From contig CM029369.1 of the NCBI GenBank assembly GCA_017165825.1, forward strand, positions 18,387,154 through 18,451,153: DNA of 64,000 nucleotides. The letters are read 5' to 3'. The translations under genes and the position numbers were made by a program. The DNA is from Hepsetus odoe. Its lineage: Eukaryota > Chordata > Actinopteri > Characiformes > Hepsetidae. Under the pieces are notes generated by a model. It made no database searches and had not been told where the DNA came from. It was given only the letters and a program-made list of their open reading frames with translations. This document shows, piece after piece, positions 25,749-37,447 of this stretch; within the stretch, counting starts at the first letter, position 1; each line of letters begins with the position of its first letter.

Positions 25749-26590
25749 CTTCCTCCACTCTTATATGTCACCCTGTGCTCCTCCCTCTTCATAAAATAAG
25801 TATTAACTACAGCCATTTCCATCCTTTTTGTAAAATCTACAACCATCTGACCTTCAGCATTCCTCTCCTTGACACCATGCCTACCCATCACCTCCTCATC
25901 ACCTCTGTTCCCTTCACCAACATGACCATTAAAATCTGCACCAATCATCACTCTCTCTCCCCTGGGTACACTCTCTATCACTTCATCTAACTCACTCCAG
26001 AATTTTTCCTTCTCTTTCATCTTACAACCAACTTGTGGAGCATAAGCACTAACAACATTCATTATCACACCTTCAACTTCCAGCTTCAAACTCATCACCC
26101 TCCCTGACACCCTCTTCACTTCCAAAACACTCTCCACATACTCTTCCTTCAGGATAACACCTACTCCATTCCTCCTTCTATCCACACCATGTTAGAACAG
26201 TTTAAACCCTCCTCCAATATACCTGGCCTTACTACCCTTCCATCTAGTCTCTTGCACACACAAAATGTCAACCTTCCTTCTCTCCATCATATCAGCTAAT
26301 TCTTTACCTTTACCAGTCATGCTGCCAACATTCAAAGTCCCTACCCTCACTTCCACTCTCCTCTCCTTCTTTCTCTCCTTCTCCCTCTGGACATGCCTTC
26401 CTCCTCTTCTTCTTCTTCTTTGGCCAACAGTAGTCCAATTTCCACCAGCACCCTGTAGGCTAACAGCACTGATGGCGGGCGTTGTTAACCCGGGCCTCGA
26501 CCGATCCGGTATGGAATTCTGTATTGTTGTCCGCATATTGACTTGGCAAAGTTTTACACCGGATGCCCTTCCTGATGTAACCCTCCCCAT
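25685..26590 (-). pseudogene. LINE copy 1, endonuclease half of the ORF (broken)
   Basis: The frame reads LNVGSMTGKGKEL, then VDILCVQETRWKG (the N/E region of an AP-type endonuclease), GADFNGHVGEGN (catalytic D-x-N) and YKSGGRCSQVDYIL (S-x-x-D region). A TAA at 26,194-26,192 interrupts it right after GGGFKLF, where the second LINE copy keeps a sense codon (FKSFYHG). After VSLKEI the frame is lost: copy 1 has four bases fewer than copy 2 at the LKEIGDC site near 25,702. The N-terminal part contains an Arg-rich stretch (RRRRRGGR). Confidence 0.85.
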
Positions 26591-26653
26591 TTACCCGGGC
26601 TTGGGACCGGCACGAAGAAATACACTGGCTTGTGCATCCCTAGTGGCTGGGTT

Positions 26654-26669
26654 TTCCCCTCACTTTAAT
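26654..26669. repeat. Target-site duplication, right copy, LINE copy 1
   Basis: Second copy of TTCCCCTCACTTTAAT, flanking the 5' end of the minus-strand LINE. It fixes the element boundary at 26,653. Confidence 0.9.
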
Positions 26670-29600
26670 AAAGAAACCAAAAGAGAAAGAAAAGTCAATC
26701 CAGTGAAAAGCTGACAAAGAAAAGGGTTGCCTGCAGCAATCTACCCAGCAAGCATGGCTGAAGCCTACACAAATGGATGCTTTTGGTGGGAGTGGGTGGG
26801 AAAACATAAAATTAAAACATAAAATGATAGGCTAATTTATTAATAATATGTATTAATAATTAATTATTGTGTAATAAAATGGATGTTTTCACCCTCGTCC
26901 AAAGTGGCACAATCAAACAAGAACATGGTTAGAGGCAGGTTAAAGTGAAAACACACTGATATGATGAAAATTAAAGATCTAGTCTTTTGAATGATATAAA
27001 TTCTTGCCATAGAAATATTGCAGCTGCCTGAAGTTTCTGTACCAAATTAAAAATTCCTCCAAGCAATGCTTGTTTTTGGTGTTTCATTAAACTATAAAAA
27101 GGTTTATTACAAATATTCAGCTAAAAATAAGTTTATTTAAGAACTATCCTTTTATCATGATTCATTTGGGCACCTTTGTTTTTGGCACCTTTATAAGTGC
27201 AAGTTTGTGTCATTAAAAACATTATTTATGCAAATAATTAGTTTATGTTTCAGTTACAACCCCCTCTTCCCCAGAATTGCTGGACTGATCTCTGCTACAT
27301 CATGCCAATGTAATTAACATCATGAAGATGATGTTAATTTAATAATTGCACATTGTCTCATAATTCCATTAAAGAAACTTAATACCGTTCCCCAGTGAAG
27401 CGAAAGCCCTACAAATGTTCCCCCTAACCCAAACCAAATACAGTCTGGCAGCCAATCTCATGTCAAAACTGGATTTCCTCTGTAAATTTTAGAAAGTTAG
27501 AATTTCTACACTGCCTTCACTAACTTCATTATAAAACAGAGAGCAGGTCTAGGCTTTAATTATGATCCAGCATGGAACCAATTGCGTTTCCCATTTCCTT
27601 CTCTGCAATGGGAAGATACGGCATATCACTGCTCATGATTTACAGTGGGAAGCATATGGAAGCTGTTGATTCTATGGTGGTCTAAGCTGGTACTAGATAG
27701 CCAAGGAAATGTAGGCCAGCTGCTACAAGAGAAAACAAATGACCCAGATAAACACATAAAAATAAACAGACACAAATATACAAGCAAACAAAAACACAAA
27801 CACACATAGAACTGTTAACAAGTTTTTCCACAACAGTGGGCCTGCAGCTGTGAATTCATTAGTCTCTATTCCAGAGAGGAAGAGACTAAAGCCTACACAC
27901 AGATGTGCACACACACACACACAACCAACACCCAAACTGGGAAATTAAGGTCCTGAACAGCTGTTAATACTCCTTACTAAGCTCTGGAGGATGGACAGAG
28001 CCATCCCCAATTCATAATGCCAACTGCTGTGTGCCCACAAAAGTGTCACCAGTGAGAACAAGCCAGACCACTTGCTCAGAAATGCTCTTTCTTTCGAATG
28101 CAGGCTAGTAGACCCACTCTCAGTTAGGCTTTGGTGAATTCAGGCTAATCTAGAGAGTGGGAAATAAAAGAGCCACCTGGACTACTTTGTAAAATCCCTT
28201 GGGGGATGTGGACAGCCCAAGTGGACAGTCAATTATCTGTGTCCAGTGCACACTTGGCTTTACGGGAAGCTCATGGATTACACTAATGAACGTGCTGGCA
28301 GAGTCTCTGTCAACAGCTACAGATCAGACAAAAATCATGTGGCCGCTGGGCTAGCAAACCCTAGCTCCCCTATGCCAAAGCAAAGCATGTGTTTCCATGG
28401 CAACAGGCTTTGTTAATGACTGTGTTGTTAACATGGTTGTACACACGTGAGAGAGATGGCCCCAGTGTGTGTTTGCTGCGGAGCACCTAACTCAAACAGA
28501 CTGAAGCCCATGAGATACAATGGAGGAGCGGCTAGCTCACTTAACAAGCACAGTGTCTTCATTTAACAACATGCCGATGTGCAGTCATGTCAGGCGGGGG
28601 CATCAGCAGAGGGGATCGTTTCTAGAGCTTGGCTGGACAGCGGGTGGACGTGTTTGGATTACAAGTGTAGCAGCTTCTCAAGTTGCCATTTTGACAGTAA
28701 GATGGACACCAGGGAACATGAGAAATTCTACAGAAAGGAACCATTACATTAACAAGGAGAAAGGTTACATAGCAGTGAGCGGTCAAATAATATAAACCTC
28801 TTTGACAGATTGCATACCAAATGGATTATGAAGAAACTGAGACCATGAAATGTGAGACGATGCAAACCTGAGGTTAACAGTATTTTTTAAACATCATGGA
28901 ACTGAATTAGTTTATTTCTGACCTTTCCTTTGAAATGAAAGTTGATTTGCATAATATTAGTTAATAGAATCAAAATACCCACTTAAAAACAAGGGCACTT
29001 ATTATAAATACATGGATGAACAAATGAATGAATAAATAAATCAATCAACAAACATATCAATCAACAAATACATGAAAATCAATCAATAAAAGCACTTTGT
29101 GCACAAAGCACTGCTCTGTGTGGGGTAAAAGGGGAGAGGTGAAAATATCCTCCTATGAAAAGAAATGACATGAACTTAAATGAAGAACATAACAGCAGAT
29201 ATGTTGATATCATTTGCGTATGGTTACAAGAAAAAAAAAGGCATTTTATTGCCCTTTAACATAGCTCCAAATGCAGCTGTAACAGAGAAGACATGTTGCA
29301 CACATAAGGTTGTAGATTAAATCCCTAAATCCGGAATAAATCAGAGCTCAGCACTTTTGGTCAGTTCTTGGATGGGTGGCTGAGTGAAAGAGAGTGGAGT
29401 TCTTAAGTGGGTCATAAACTCTCTTTCAAAACTCCCTTATATGAGAGACGTCTATCACATTCCTTGGGCCATTGGGTTGCCAGGTGTGTCATCTTGCAGC
29501 ACATCATAAAGCTTTAGGATGCGTTACCCACTTCTGCTTCTGGACATTTCCTCCTGTAGCCCACCGAACGCTCATCCAAGCTGTACGACCATTTCTTAAC

Positions 29601-30692
29601 TAAACCCAAGGGACGAGATTTAATTACAACTCAAAGCAAACTTCCGCAGTCAAATCTCATCTGAATCAATTAAAAAACTGATTAAATTCCGTCTGTCCCC
29701 ATTAGGGTAAAAATTGCTGCCCGCAAAACACAAACTATTTCATTAGAAAGAAGAAAGGAAGAAGATTTATTTTGCCCTTTTGATGCTTTTGCACAGGATT
29801 AAAAGGGAATCAAAATGCGACGGTTAATTGGTGAAATCCTGCGTGAGGAAACATTCTCTCCAAAGATTTCTGTAACTATAAGCAAAGTTGATTACTTCTG
29901 ATTATTTTCTCAAGGTTTTATACAGACTTATAATTAAAGCCTCATAAGCAGTAACTTTATGAGATATCAAGTCATTCAGGCAGAGCCTTCTGCTGAGGTA
30001 ACCTTGTCTTTAGCTCCATCAAGGAAAGAATACTAATGCTGGTCGCTGGGCTGTTTCCCTCTAGACACTCGCCAGCTCTCACTGCCAGGACTCATTTGCA
30101 GGCAAAGAAAAAAACACCTGTTTCTCAATTAAATTAAACATACAAAAGAAGACACACAATTGATTTATCATCTCTGAATTAAAAGTAAAAAAAAAAAAAA
30201 AAGCTAAAAAACAAATCATTTGACTTGAATTTTCACTTCAGCTCATAGTTTGAGACAGGCTCCCTGATGGGAAATGAAAAGCGTAACTAAAAGTACATGA
30301 ACCATGACCTGAATATTTTACAGGTTTGTGCAAACTGTTTCACAATAAATTCCCTAGCAGTTCTAAAGGGCTCAGTTTTCTGCATGTTTTAAAAAGGAAA
30401 GTCTTTGTAGAAGTATTTTGGGTTGCTTCAGTTTAGCACCATCCTATTAAACCCCAAAACAACTGAGGTTCAGTAACCACTGAGGAAAGATTTGGCCCTT
30501 TAGTAAAAGATTCTGTAAACCCAACCATTAACTGCCTGGTCACATAAAGTTTTATAACAGGGCTTAATACTTTCATATATTCTGTCAATTTGACCTCCTC
30601 CTCATTCTACATGTTTTTAAAGCACATGAGAGAAATCTGTCACATAAGTAAATGACCCCGTCCCCCAAAAAACAAATAACTAAAACAATATC
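26670..30692. other. Presumed 5' intron of sema5b; possible conserved non-coding sequence
   Basis: No coding motif. A small CA run is at 27,907-27,923 and a poly(A) at 30,187-30,202. The stretch about 29,570-29,990 is rich in TAATTA/ATTAA-type homeodomain cores and has the non-repetitive look of a conserved element, but conservation cannot be judged from one sequence. Confidence 0.4.
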
Positions 30693-30704
30693 TGTTGTTA
30701 AATA

Positions 30705-30833
30705 GTCAGTCAGTCATTTTCTGGGCCGCTCGTCCTAATTAGGGTCGCGGGGGGGGTGCTGGAGTCCATCCCAGCTGACACAGGGCGAAGGACGGGGACA
30801 CACCCTGGACAGGACGCCAGCCCATCGCAGGGA
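30705..30833. mobile_element. Short interspersed repeat with 12-bp target duplication
   Basis: A 129-bp insertion with core AGGGTCGCGGGGGGGGTGCT, then CATCCCAGCTGACACAGGGCG and CACCCTGGACAGGACGCCAG, flanked by TGTTGTTAAATA at 30,693-30,704 and 30,834-30,845. The sequence type is a very common fish genomic repeat, but I cannot name its family securely. It shares its core and tail with the distal half of the nested SINE at 36,156-36,357, so it may be a 5'-truncated relative lacking the tRNA head. Confidence 0.75.
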
Positions 30834-30845
30834 TGTTGTTAAATA

Positions 30846-33800
30846 TTTAACAGTAAAACCATCACAATCACTACTTTTCTCAAAAAATCCAGCATTTTCA
30901 GTTTAGGTATATACGGTTGAGAAAATGTTGAGTATGCACCACATCTTCAAACCATAAAAAAGCTTTTCTGATAGTGACGATACCTATTAGTTGATTAGTT
31001 TTCATTTGAAAAATGTAAGAAATGTACAAACCTTACAATTTTTGTAGATTTCAAAACGTTTTTGTAACAGTTTAATACATTGTTTGATTTTATTATTTGC
31101 CTGAATGAATGAAGGTACCTTATGAACAGTTTATTATTTTTTAAATGGAACTGTTTAAGAATACTTTAGTATCTTTATTGATCTTTATTTTAAGCCCAAA
31201 TGATCTTATATGGATCAACTGCCTTAAGGCAATTTCATTTATACGTATTAAAAGGCAACTGTTACCAATCAGCACTAGCCTTTCTCTGCTCTACTATTCA
31301 CCCTGTGCCCCTAATGTGGGTTCAGGTCAGTCAGGGTTACACTGAGCATGTCTAATTCTTCTAAAAGGCAGGGCCACACCAAATCTCTTTAATGCCTGCT
31401 CTAGAATGGCCTTCTAGGAGCCTTGGGGGGACAATGGGGGACCTGAAAGCAGGGGGATGGGGGTGTATCTAACAGTGGTGCACTCAGAAGAATGATCGAA
31501 TTGGGAGCAGGATGGAAAAGAGCTATAAAGGAGCTTTTGGGTATGGGGGTAAGGGAAGGGTCATGGAAATCATGGTATTGAGTTGCTCGTCTCATGCATG
31601 GGTGAGTCCACTAAATCGCTGAAAGGGTTGTCCATGGAATGTGCTGCAAGCCCTCAGAAACACAGAAAAGATTATCGGACGTGGTCGCAAAGATTGCAGG
31701 CATGTCCTGGAATGTATCTGATAACATATCATAGTCACATTCATGGCTAAGGATGCATCAGAGAAAGTTTTTCATGCCTGTGGGGCAGGTTGGCGCCCGT
31801 TGTGATGCAATTTCACACTTATCTGCCCTTCCAGCACAAAAAATAATGCCAATGCTGATCATGTGTAGGTGCTGGAGTGTGCCTATGTGTGTCTGTGCGT
31901 ATCGTAAGTGTCTGCTCTGCGCTCCTGAATGTGTAGGTGTACAGCGATAGTTTGACAACAACAAGAAACACTTTGCAGGCACATCCATGTCCACACTGAG
32001 TACAAATCAGGTTTCATCAGGAGCATCCCATATATGAAAGCTAGACATCTTTTCAAAGCCGATCAGTACATCTGCAAGAGTGTTCAGAAGATGAAAATCA
32101 CTTAAAGTGGCTGTGTTTGTTCCTGCCAACTTGCATGAATGCACGCAAACGTGAAGTGACACACAGATGCAGACACATTTGTCACAGCTGAGAGTGCTTC
32201 AAACATGCCAAAGTAGGACCACAGCCAAAGAAACTGGAGTGCATGCAGGCAGTAGAACCAGAGGTGCAATCATCAGCAACAGCTTTGAGTAATATAGCGT
32301 CACTGGCCATGTTAAGCCCAGTTGTTCCGCCTCAGAGGTGGCAGAGTTTCCACATGCAGCTTCATAAATGGGTTCTCCCTGCAAATAAGCTCGTTTTCAA
32401 TACTAACTACAGGTTTATTGTGGTTGCTAATAACATAATGTGACATTTTTAGAAAGCCATTGTATAGATAAAGTTTGAATCATTTCACACAAAGAGAAAA
32501 ATAATCAGCGATCAGAAAATGTGATGAGAAGATTTAACAGAAGATTTTCTACTTTACTAAGGGATCAGGAAGGAGTGTTGATTAATCATCAGATGATGTA
32601 AATAACATTAGACAATATAAAGCAACTGACTGTTCCCTTGAGGCGCAACTGAGATTGTGCATAAGATACTAATAAGGATTCATACATACTGCATTTATAG
32701 AGTGATTCACACAGCCTGTGGTTTAGGCAGATTTGCCAGACAGTATATTAGCCATGAGATGATGTTCAGACCAACGGCTCGTAGTACATGGTGTGAGACA
32801 GCTGCCCCCATTGGGCATGCAGCCACCCAAATAGGTCTATATTTAAGATATTACCCATATCCACAGCTGATAGTTTAGCCACTTAAAATTTGCCAATTGG
32901 GATAACAAGCACATTGTCTCAGTGGTGGAGTTAAAGTGCAGGGGACAGGAAAGACCCTGTAATCAGATGGGAGCTGTTAACATTGTCTGCCATATCTGCC
33001 ATCTAATACAGTATAATGCCATTTGTGCCCAAGTTTAACCATTTACATTTGACTAGCAACACAGTATTTGCTTCTTCTAGTGTGTCTGGCATGATTATCA
33101 GTTTTCTTGTGATTTCCATTGCAGTGAAGAAAAGGCATTCTCCGAATAGGAAATAAAAAAATGAGGGGTTTTTTTTTCTGAGGACAAAGCACAAAAAAAA
33201 GCTTGTACACAAGAAAATGGCAGCCCAAACTGAAAATAAATAAATCACAAAGGAGAATCACAGCAGCCAGTGGAAAATGCACAGCAGCATTTCAGACATA
33301 GACAGTCAGCAAAAGTATGAACTGCTCATAGACCTCTCACAGTTTCTTATATAGAAGACTTTTATTGCAGGACAGTAAGCGTGAGCTATTTAGTACACTG
33401 AAATCTACCAGCTGGACAACTAGAATTGAATAGCACAGTAAAAAAAAAAAAAAAAAAAGTAAAAATCCAACCTTACCCCACCCTGAGGGCTGCCATATAA
33501 TCGCAGGTGGTTTGCATAATTATATGGCTCATAAGTGCAGAGTCAGCTACACCATGGATTCAAACTGCACAAAGACAAAGTTTGGAAAGTAAGTGGATCA
33601 TATGAACCTTTGAAGGGTATATTTATTTGAGGTGAAGAACATCCACACACTTGCTGGTTTTTGTGATAAGGCACACCTAATAAGAGTACTGAATGATGTG
33701 GAGATGCAAGCTTTTGCACATAGTCCATATTGGCTTTATTCCTTCACTATTCTCTCTGCATTTTGCACCTCACCAGTGTACACCAGTTTCATCCACACCT

Positions 33801-34443
33801 CCAAAATTCAAGAACAATATAATACAAATATATTTGACTCACTCCATCTGAATTCACGCTTTCATCAAAAGATGAAATACATAATGGCACAAGCACTTTG
33901 CATTTTGTAAAAAATGAATTATATATTTTGCTGCCCTGATTTATTTATTATTTTATTTTTCAAAAATGTATCAGCAATTAGGTGTTATTCTTAGTCCATG
34001 TTTCTGAGGTTATATCTAAAAATACAGCTTAATTCAGTTTCATTTTTTGCAAGACTATTTGCGATGGTCTTATTTGTTACTGTAAATTTAAGATATGCAT
34101 GCAATCAAAGTTCTCACTGCCTTTGCAACATAATGCCTCCTTCAAAAGGACTGAAACACTCTTTATAACGTCACATGAAGAATTGCAGTTTTAAAGTAAG
34201 ACATAAAAATTGTGAGTCATCACACCTTAATTCCACACACAGACAGTATTTACACTCTTGCATTGGTTTGCTCTCTGTGTCTAAGCCTGCTGGAGTGACG
34301 TATGGGCAGTCAGAGTGAATCTGAGCAGGTGGCTGAATGGCTGCACATGCCGAGGCAGAGGCCATCCTCCAACCTGAGTATGCTGTCTAGCACCATCTTG
34401 TCCACTCTGCCTGCCCACCTGCACTGCTCTCCATTATCCCAGC
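30846..34443. other. Presumed 5' intron of sema5b; nothing recognised
   Basis: AT-rich, with a poly(A) run at 33,440-33,458. The reading frames are short, without motifs or paired splice signals. Confidence 0.55.
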
Positions 34444-34456
34444 AATGCACTCGTCT

Positions 34457-37434
34457 TCTTTTTCATTTTTTGGCTGCTCCCGTTTAGGGGTCGCCACAGT
34501 GGATTATTCCATTTCTTCCTTTACTCTGCATCTTCCTCCTTCAAAACAACCACCTGCATGTCCTGTCTCACCATGTCAATAAACCTCTTTGGTCTTCCAC
34601 TTTTCACCATTGCCATAGTCTCCAACATAGCGGGTCTCACTACTGTCCTGTAAAACTTCCCTTTAACTCTTGCTGGTAACCGTCTGTCATAAATCACTCC
34701 AACCACTCTTCTCCACCAATTCCAACCTGCCTGCACTCTCTTCTTCACCTCTCTTCCACACCCGTCGTTACTCGGAACTGTTGATCCTAAATATTTAAAC
34801 TCCTCCAACTTTGTCACCTTCGCTCTCTCCATCTTAACCACTCCACTTTCCTCCCTTTTGTTCACACTCATATATTCTGTATTTGCCCTACTCACTTTCA
34901 TTCTTCACCTCCCAAGAGCATATCTCCATCTCTCCAGGTTCTCCTCAAACTGCTCTCAACACATCACATCTCGCTACACATCACAATATCATCAGCAAAC
35001 ATCATCGTCCACAAGTACTCCTGTCATCATTAACCTCATTCGTTAACATGTCCATTACTTTTGCAAACAAGAATGGGCTCAGTGCTGATCCTTGGTGTCA
35101 TCCAACCTCTACCTCAAATGCTTCCGTCACACCTACTGCAGATCTCACAACTGTCACTCTGCCCTTTAACATATCCTGAACTACTCTCACATACTTCTCT
35201 GTAACACCTGATTTCCTCATACAAAACCACAACTCCTTTCTAGGCACCCTGTCATATGCTTTCTTCAAGTCCACAAAGGCACAATGCAACTCCTTCTGAC
35301 CTTCTCTGTACTTCTCCATCAACACCCTCAGAGCAAACATTGCCTCTGTAATGCTATTTCTCAGCATGAAAGCATACTGCAGTTCACTAATCCTCACCCC
35401 TTTCTAAACCTATTTTACACTACTCTTCTCCATAATGCCATGCTGTGGCCGATCAACTTTATCCCTCTATAGTTACTACAGCTCTGTGCATCACCCTTAT
35501 TCTTGAAAATTGGTACTAGTATTACTAGTATAGTATTAGATTTTGTTGAACAATCTGGTCAGAAACTCAACATCCATCTGTCCAAAACATCTCCATGCTT
35601 CCATGTATGTCATCCGGACCAACATTCTTTCCATTATCCATCCTCTTCATTGCAGCCCTTACTTCCATCTTGTTTATTTGCTGCACTTCCTGGTTCACTA
35701 TGCTCACATCATCTGATCTTCTCTCTCTCTCACTCTCTTCATTCATCAGCAGCTCAAAGTACTCATCTGCTCAACGTGCTCTGTTCACTTGTGAATACGT
35801 TTGCATTGCTATCCTTAATCACCCTGACCTGTTGCACATCTTTCCCAGCTCTGTCTCTTTGTCAAACCAATCGGTATAGGTTGTTTCTTCCTCTTTACTG
35901 CCCAACCTCTCATACAACTCATCATACACCTTAGCCTTCACTACTGCTTTCTTCACCCTGCGCTTCATCTTTGTACATCTGTATACTTTCTTCATCTCTC
36001 TGACTATCCAACCCCTTCTTTTGTATACACTCCTGGATTTCTGGGTTTTCTACCAGGTTTCCTAATCCTCCTTCTTCCTGCCACAAAAAGTACCTGCAGT
36101 AGTTTCCCAGCAACCCGGAAGCTCTTCAACAACTCCCAGTGCCCGTGTTAACTCCATCCATTTTCTGCCGCTTGTCCCAAACAGGGTCGCGGGGGGGGGA
36201 CGCACCCTGGACAGGTTGCCAGCCCATCGCAGGGAGGAGTGGGACGGGGATGGCACCTTGCTCAAGGGTACCTCAGGGCAACACATTGGGAAGGGGTTCG
36301 AACCCTGATTCTCCGATCACGAGGCCAACGCCCTAACCACTAGGCCACCACTGCCTCGCCCGTGTTAACTCCTGCCTGAATTCCACCTTGCAGTCCTCCT
36401 TCTTCAGCTTCCACCACTTGATCCTTTACTCTGTCCTCACTTTCCTCCTCTTATTAACCTCCAAGGTCATCCAGCCCACTGTCCTTTGCTGTTTAGCTAC
36501 ACTCTCCCCTGTCACTACTTTGCAGTCCCCAATCTCCTTCAGACTGACCATCATGCAAAGGATATAATCCTCCTGTGAACATCTTCCTCCACTCTTATAT
36601 GTCATCCAGTGTTCCTCCACCTTCTTAAAATAAATATTAACTACAGCCATTTTCATCCTTTTGGCAAAACCTACAACCATCTGATCTTCAGCATTCCTCT
36701 CCTTGACCCCATACCTACCCATTACCTCCTCATCACCTCTGCTCCCTTCACCAACAAGTCACCACTTTCTCTCCCATGGGTACACTCTAAAACTTCATCT
36801 AAATCATTCCAGAATTCTTCTTTCTCCTCCATGTCACATCCAACTTGTGGTGCATAAGCACTAACAAGATTCATTATCACTCCTTCATCTTCCAGCTTTA
36901 TATTCATCACCCTATCTGACACTCTCTTCACCTCCAAAACACACTTTACATACTCTTCACATACTCACATACCTTCCATCCACACCATGGTAAAAGGATT
37001 TAAACCCACCTATACACATGGCCTTATGACGCCTTCCATTTAGTCTCTTGCACACTACCTTCCTTCTGTCGATCATATCAGCTAATTCATTACCTTTACC
37101 AGTCATGCTGCCAACATTCAAAGTTCCCACCCTCACTACCACTCATCTTCACTTCCTTTTTTCCTCCTTCCTCCATACACGTCTTCCTCCTCTACTTCTT
37201 CTTCTCCTTAGGCCAACAGTAGCCCAAATTCCACCAGCACCCTGTAGGCTAACAGCACTGGTGATGGTTGCTGTTAAACTGGGGCCTTGACCGATCAGGT
37301 ATGGAAGTCTGTTTCGTTGTCCGCATGTTGATTTGACAAAAGTTTTAAACCGAATGCCCTTCCTGACATAACCCTCCCCATTTATCCAGGCTTGGCACAA
37401 AGAAATACACCAGCTTGTGGATCCCTGGTGTTGC
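34457..37434 (-). mobile_element. Second RTE-type LINE copy (copy 2), decayed, with a nested SINE
   Basis: Same family and orientation as copy 1: matching 3' end (GGCGACCCCTAAACGGGAGCAGCC), RT pieces (MKVSRANTEYMSVN, EFKYLGSTV, CAFVDLKKAYDRVPRK), endonuclease pieces (YKSGGRCSQEDYIL, LNVGSMTGKGNEL) and the same 5' leader. It has many frameshifts and internal deletions: the stretch between VVRPAM and GRPKRF is mostly gone, as are the catalytic FADD and the GADFNG motif of the endonuclease. A diverged 13-bp target duplication flanks it (AATGCACTCGTCT at 34,444-34,456; AAAACACTCATCT at 37,435-37,447). The different target from copy 1 shows independent insertion. A SINE at 36,156-36,357 splits it. 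Confidence 0.85.
36156..36357 (-). mobile_element. tRNA-derived SINE nested in LINE copy 2, with a chimeric tail
   Basis: A 202-bp insertion flanked by a perfect 15-bp target duplication, GCCCGTGTTAACTCC (36,141-36,155 and 36,358-36,372). Read on the minus strand it starts GGCAGTGGTGGCCTAGTGGTTAG (polymerase III A box) and has a B box GGGTTCGAACCCC, then the shared SINE body CCTGAGGTACCCTTGAGCAAGGT. Beyond that it does not continue like the other SINEs of the window. It switches to a GATGGGCTGGCAACCTGTCC / CCCCGCGACCCTGT tail, the same sequence type as the separate insertion at 30,705-30,833. It is younger than its LINE host. Confidence 0.85.
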
Positions 37435-37447
37435 AAAACACTCATCT

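Larger units (their letters stand above)
23559..26653 (-). mobile_element. Full-length RTE-type non-LTR retrotransposon (LINE copy 1)
   Basis: About 3.1 kb of minus-strand LINE with an endonuclease followed by reverse transcriptase. It is bounded by a perfect 16-bp target duplication, TTCCCCTCACTTTAAT, at 23,543-23,558 and 26,654-26,669. The 3' end (low coordinate) finishes in a GAA-rich short tandem repeat after GGCGACCCCTAAACGGGGAG, with no poly(A), as in RTE elements. The 5' end carries GGGAAGGGCATCCGG before the ORF. The protein resembles the BovB/RTE-like family known in ruminants from the so-called craniofacial development protein 2-like genes. The coding frame is broken by two nonsense codons and one 4-nt deletion, so it is inactive. 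It lies in the sema5b intron, in the same orientation as the gene. Confidence 0.9.

Noticed and set aside
24799..26714. Plus-strand Ser/Leu-rich frames of 130-150 codons
   Set aside because: Antisense shadows of LINE copy 1; same for those at 35,503-35,934 and 36,609-37,290 over copy 2.
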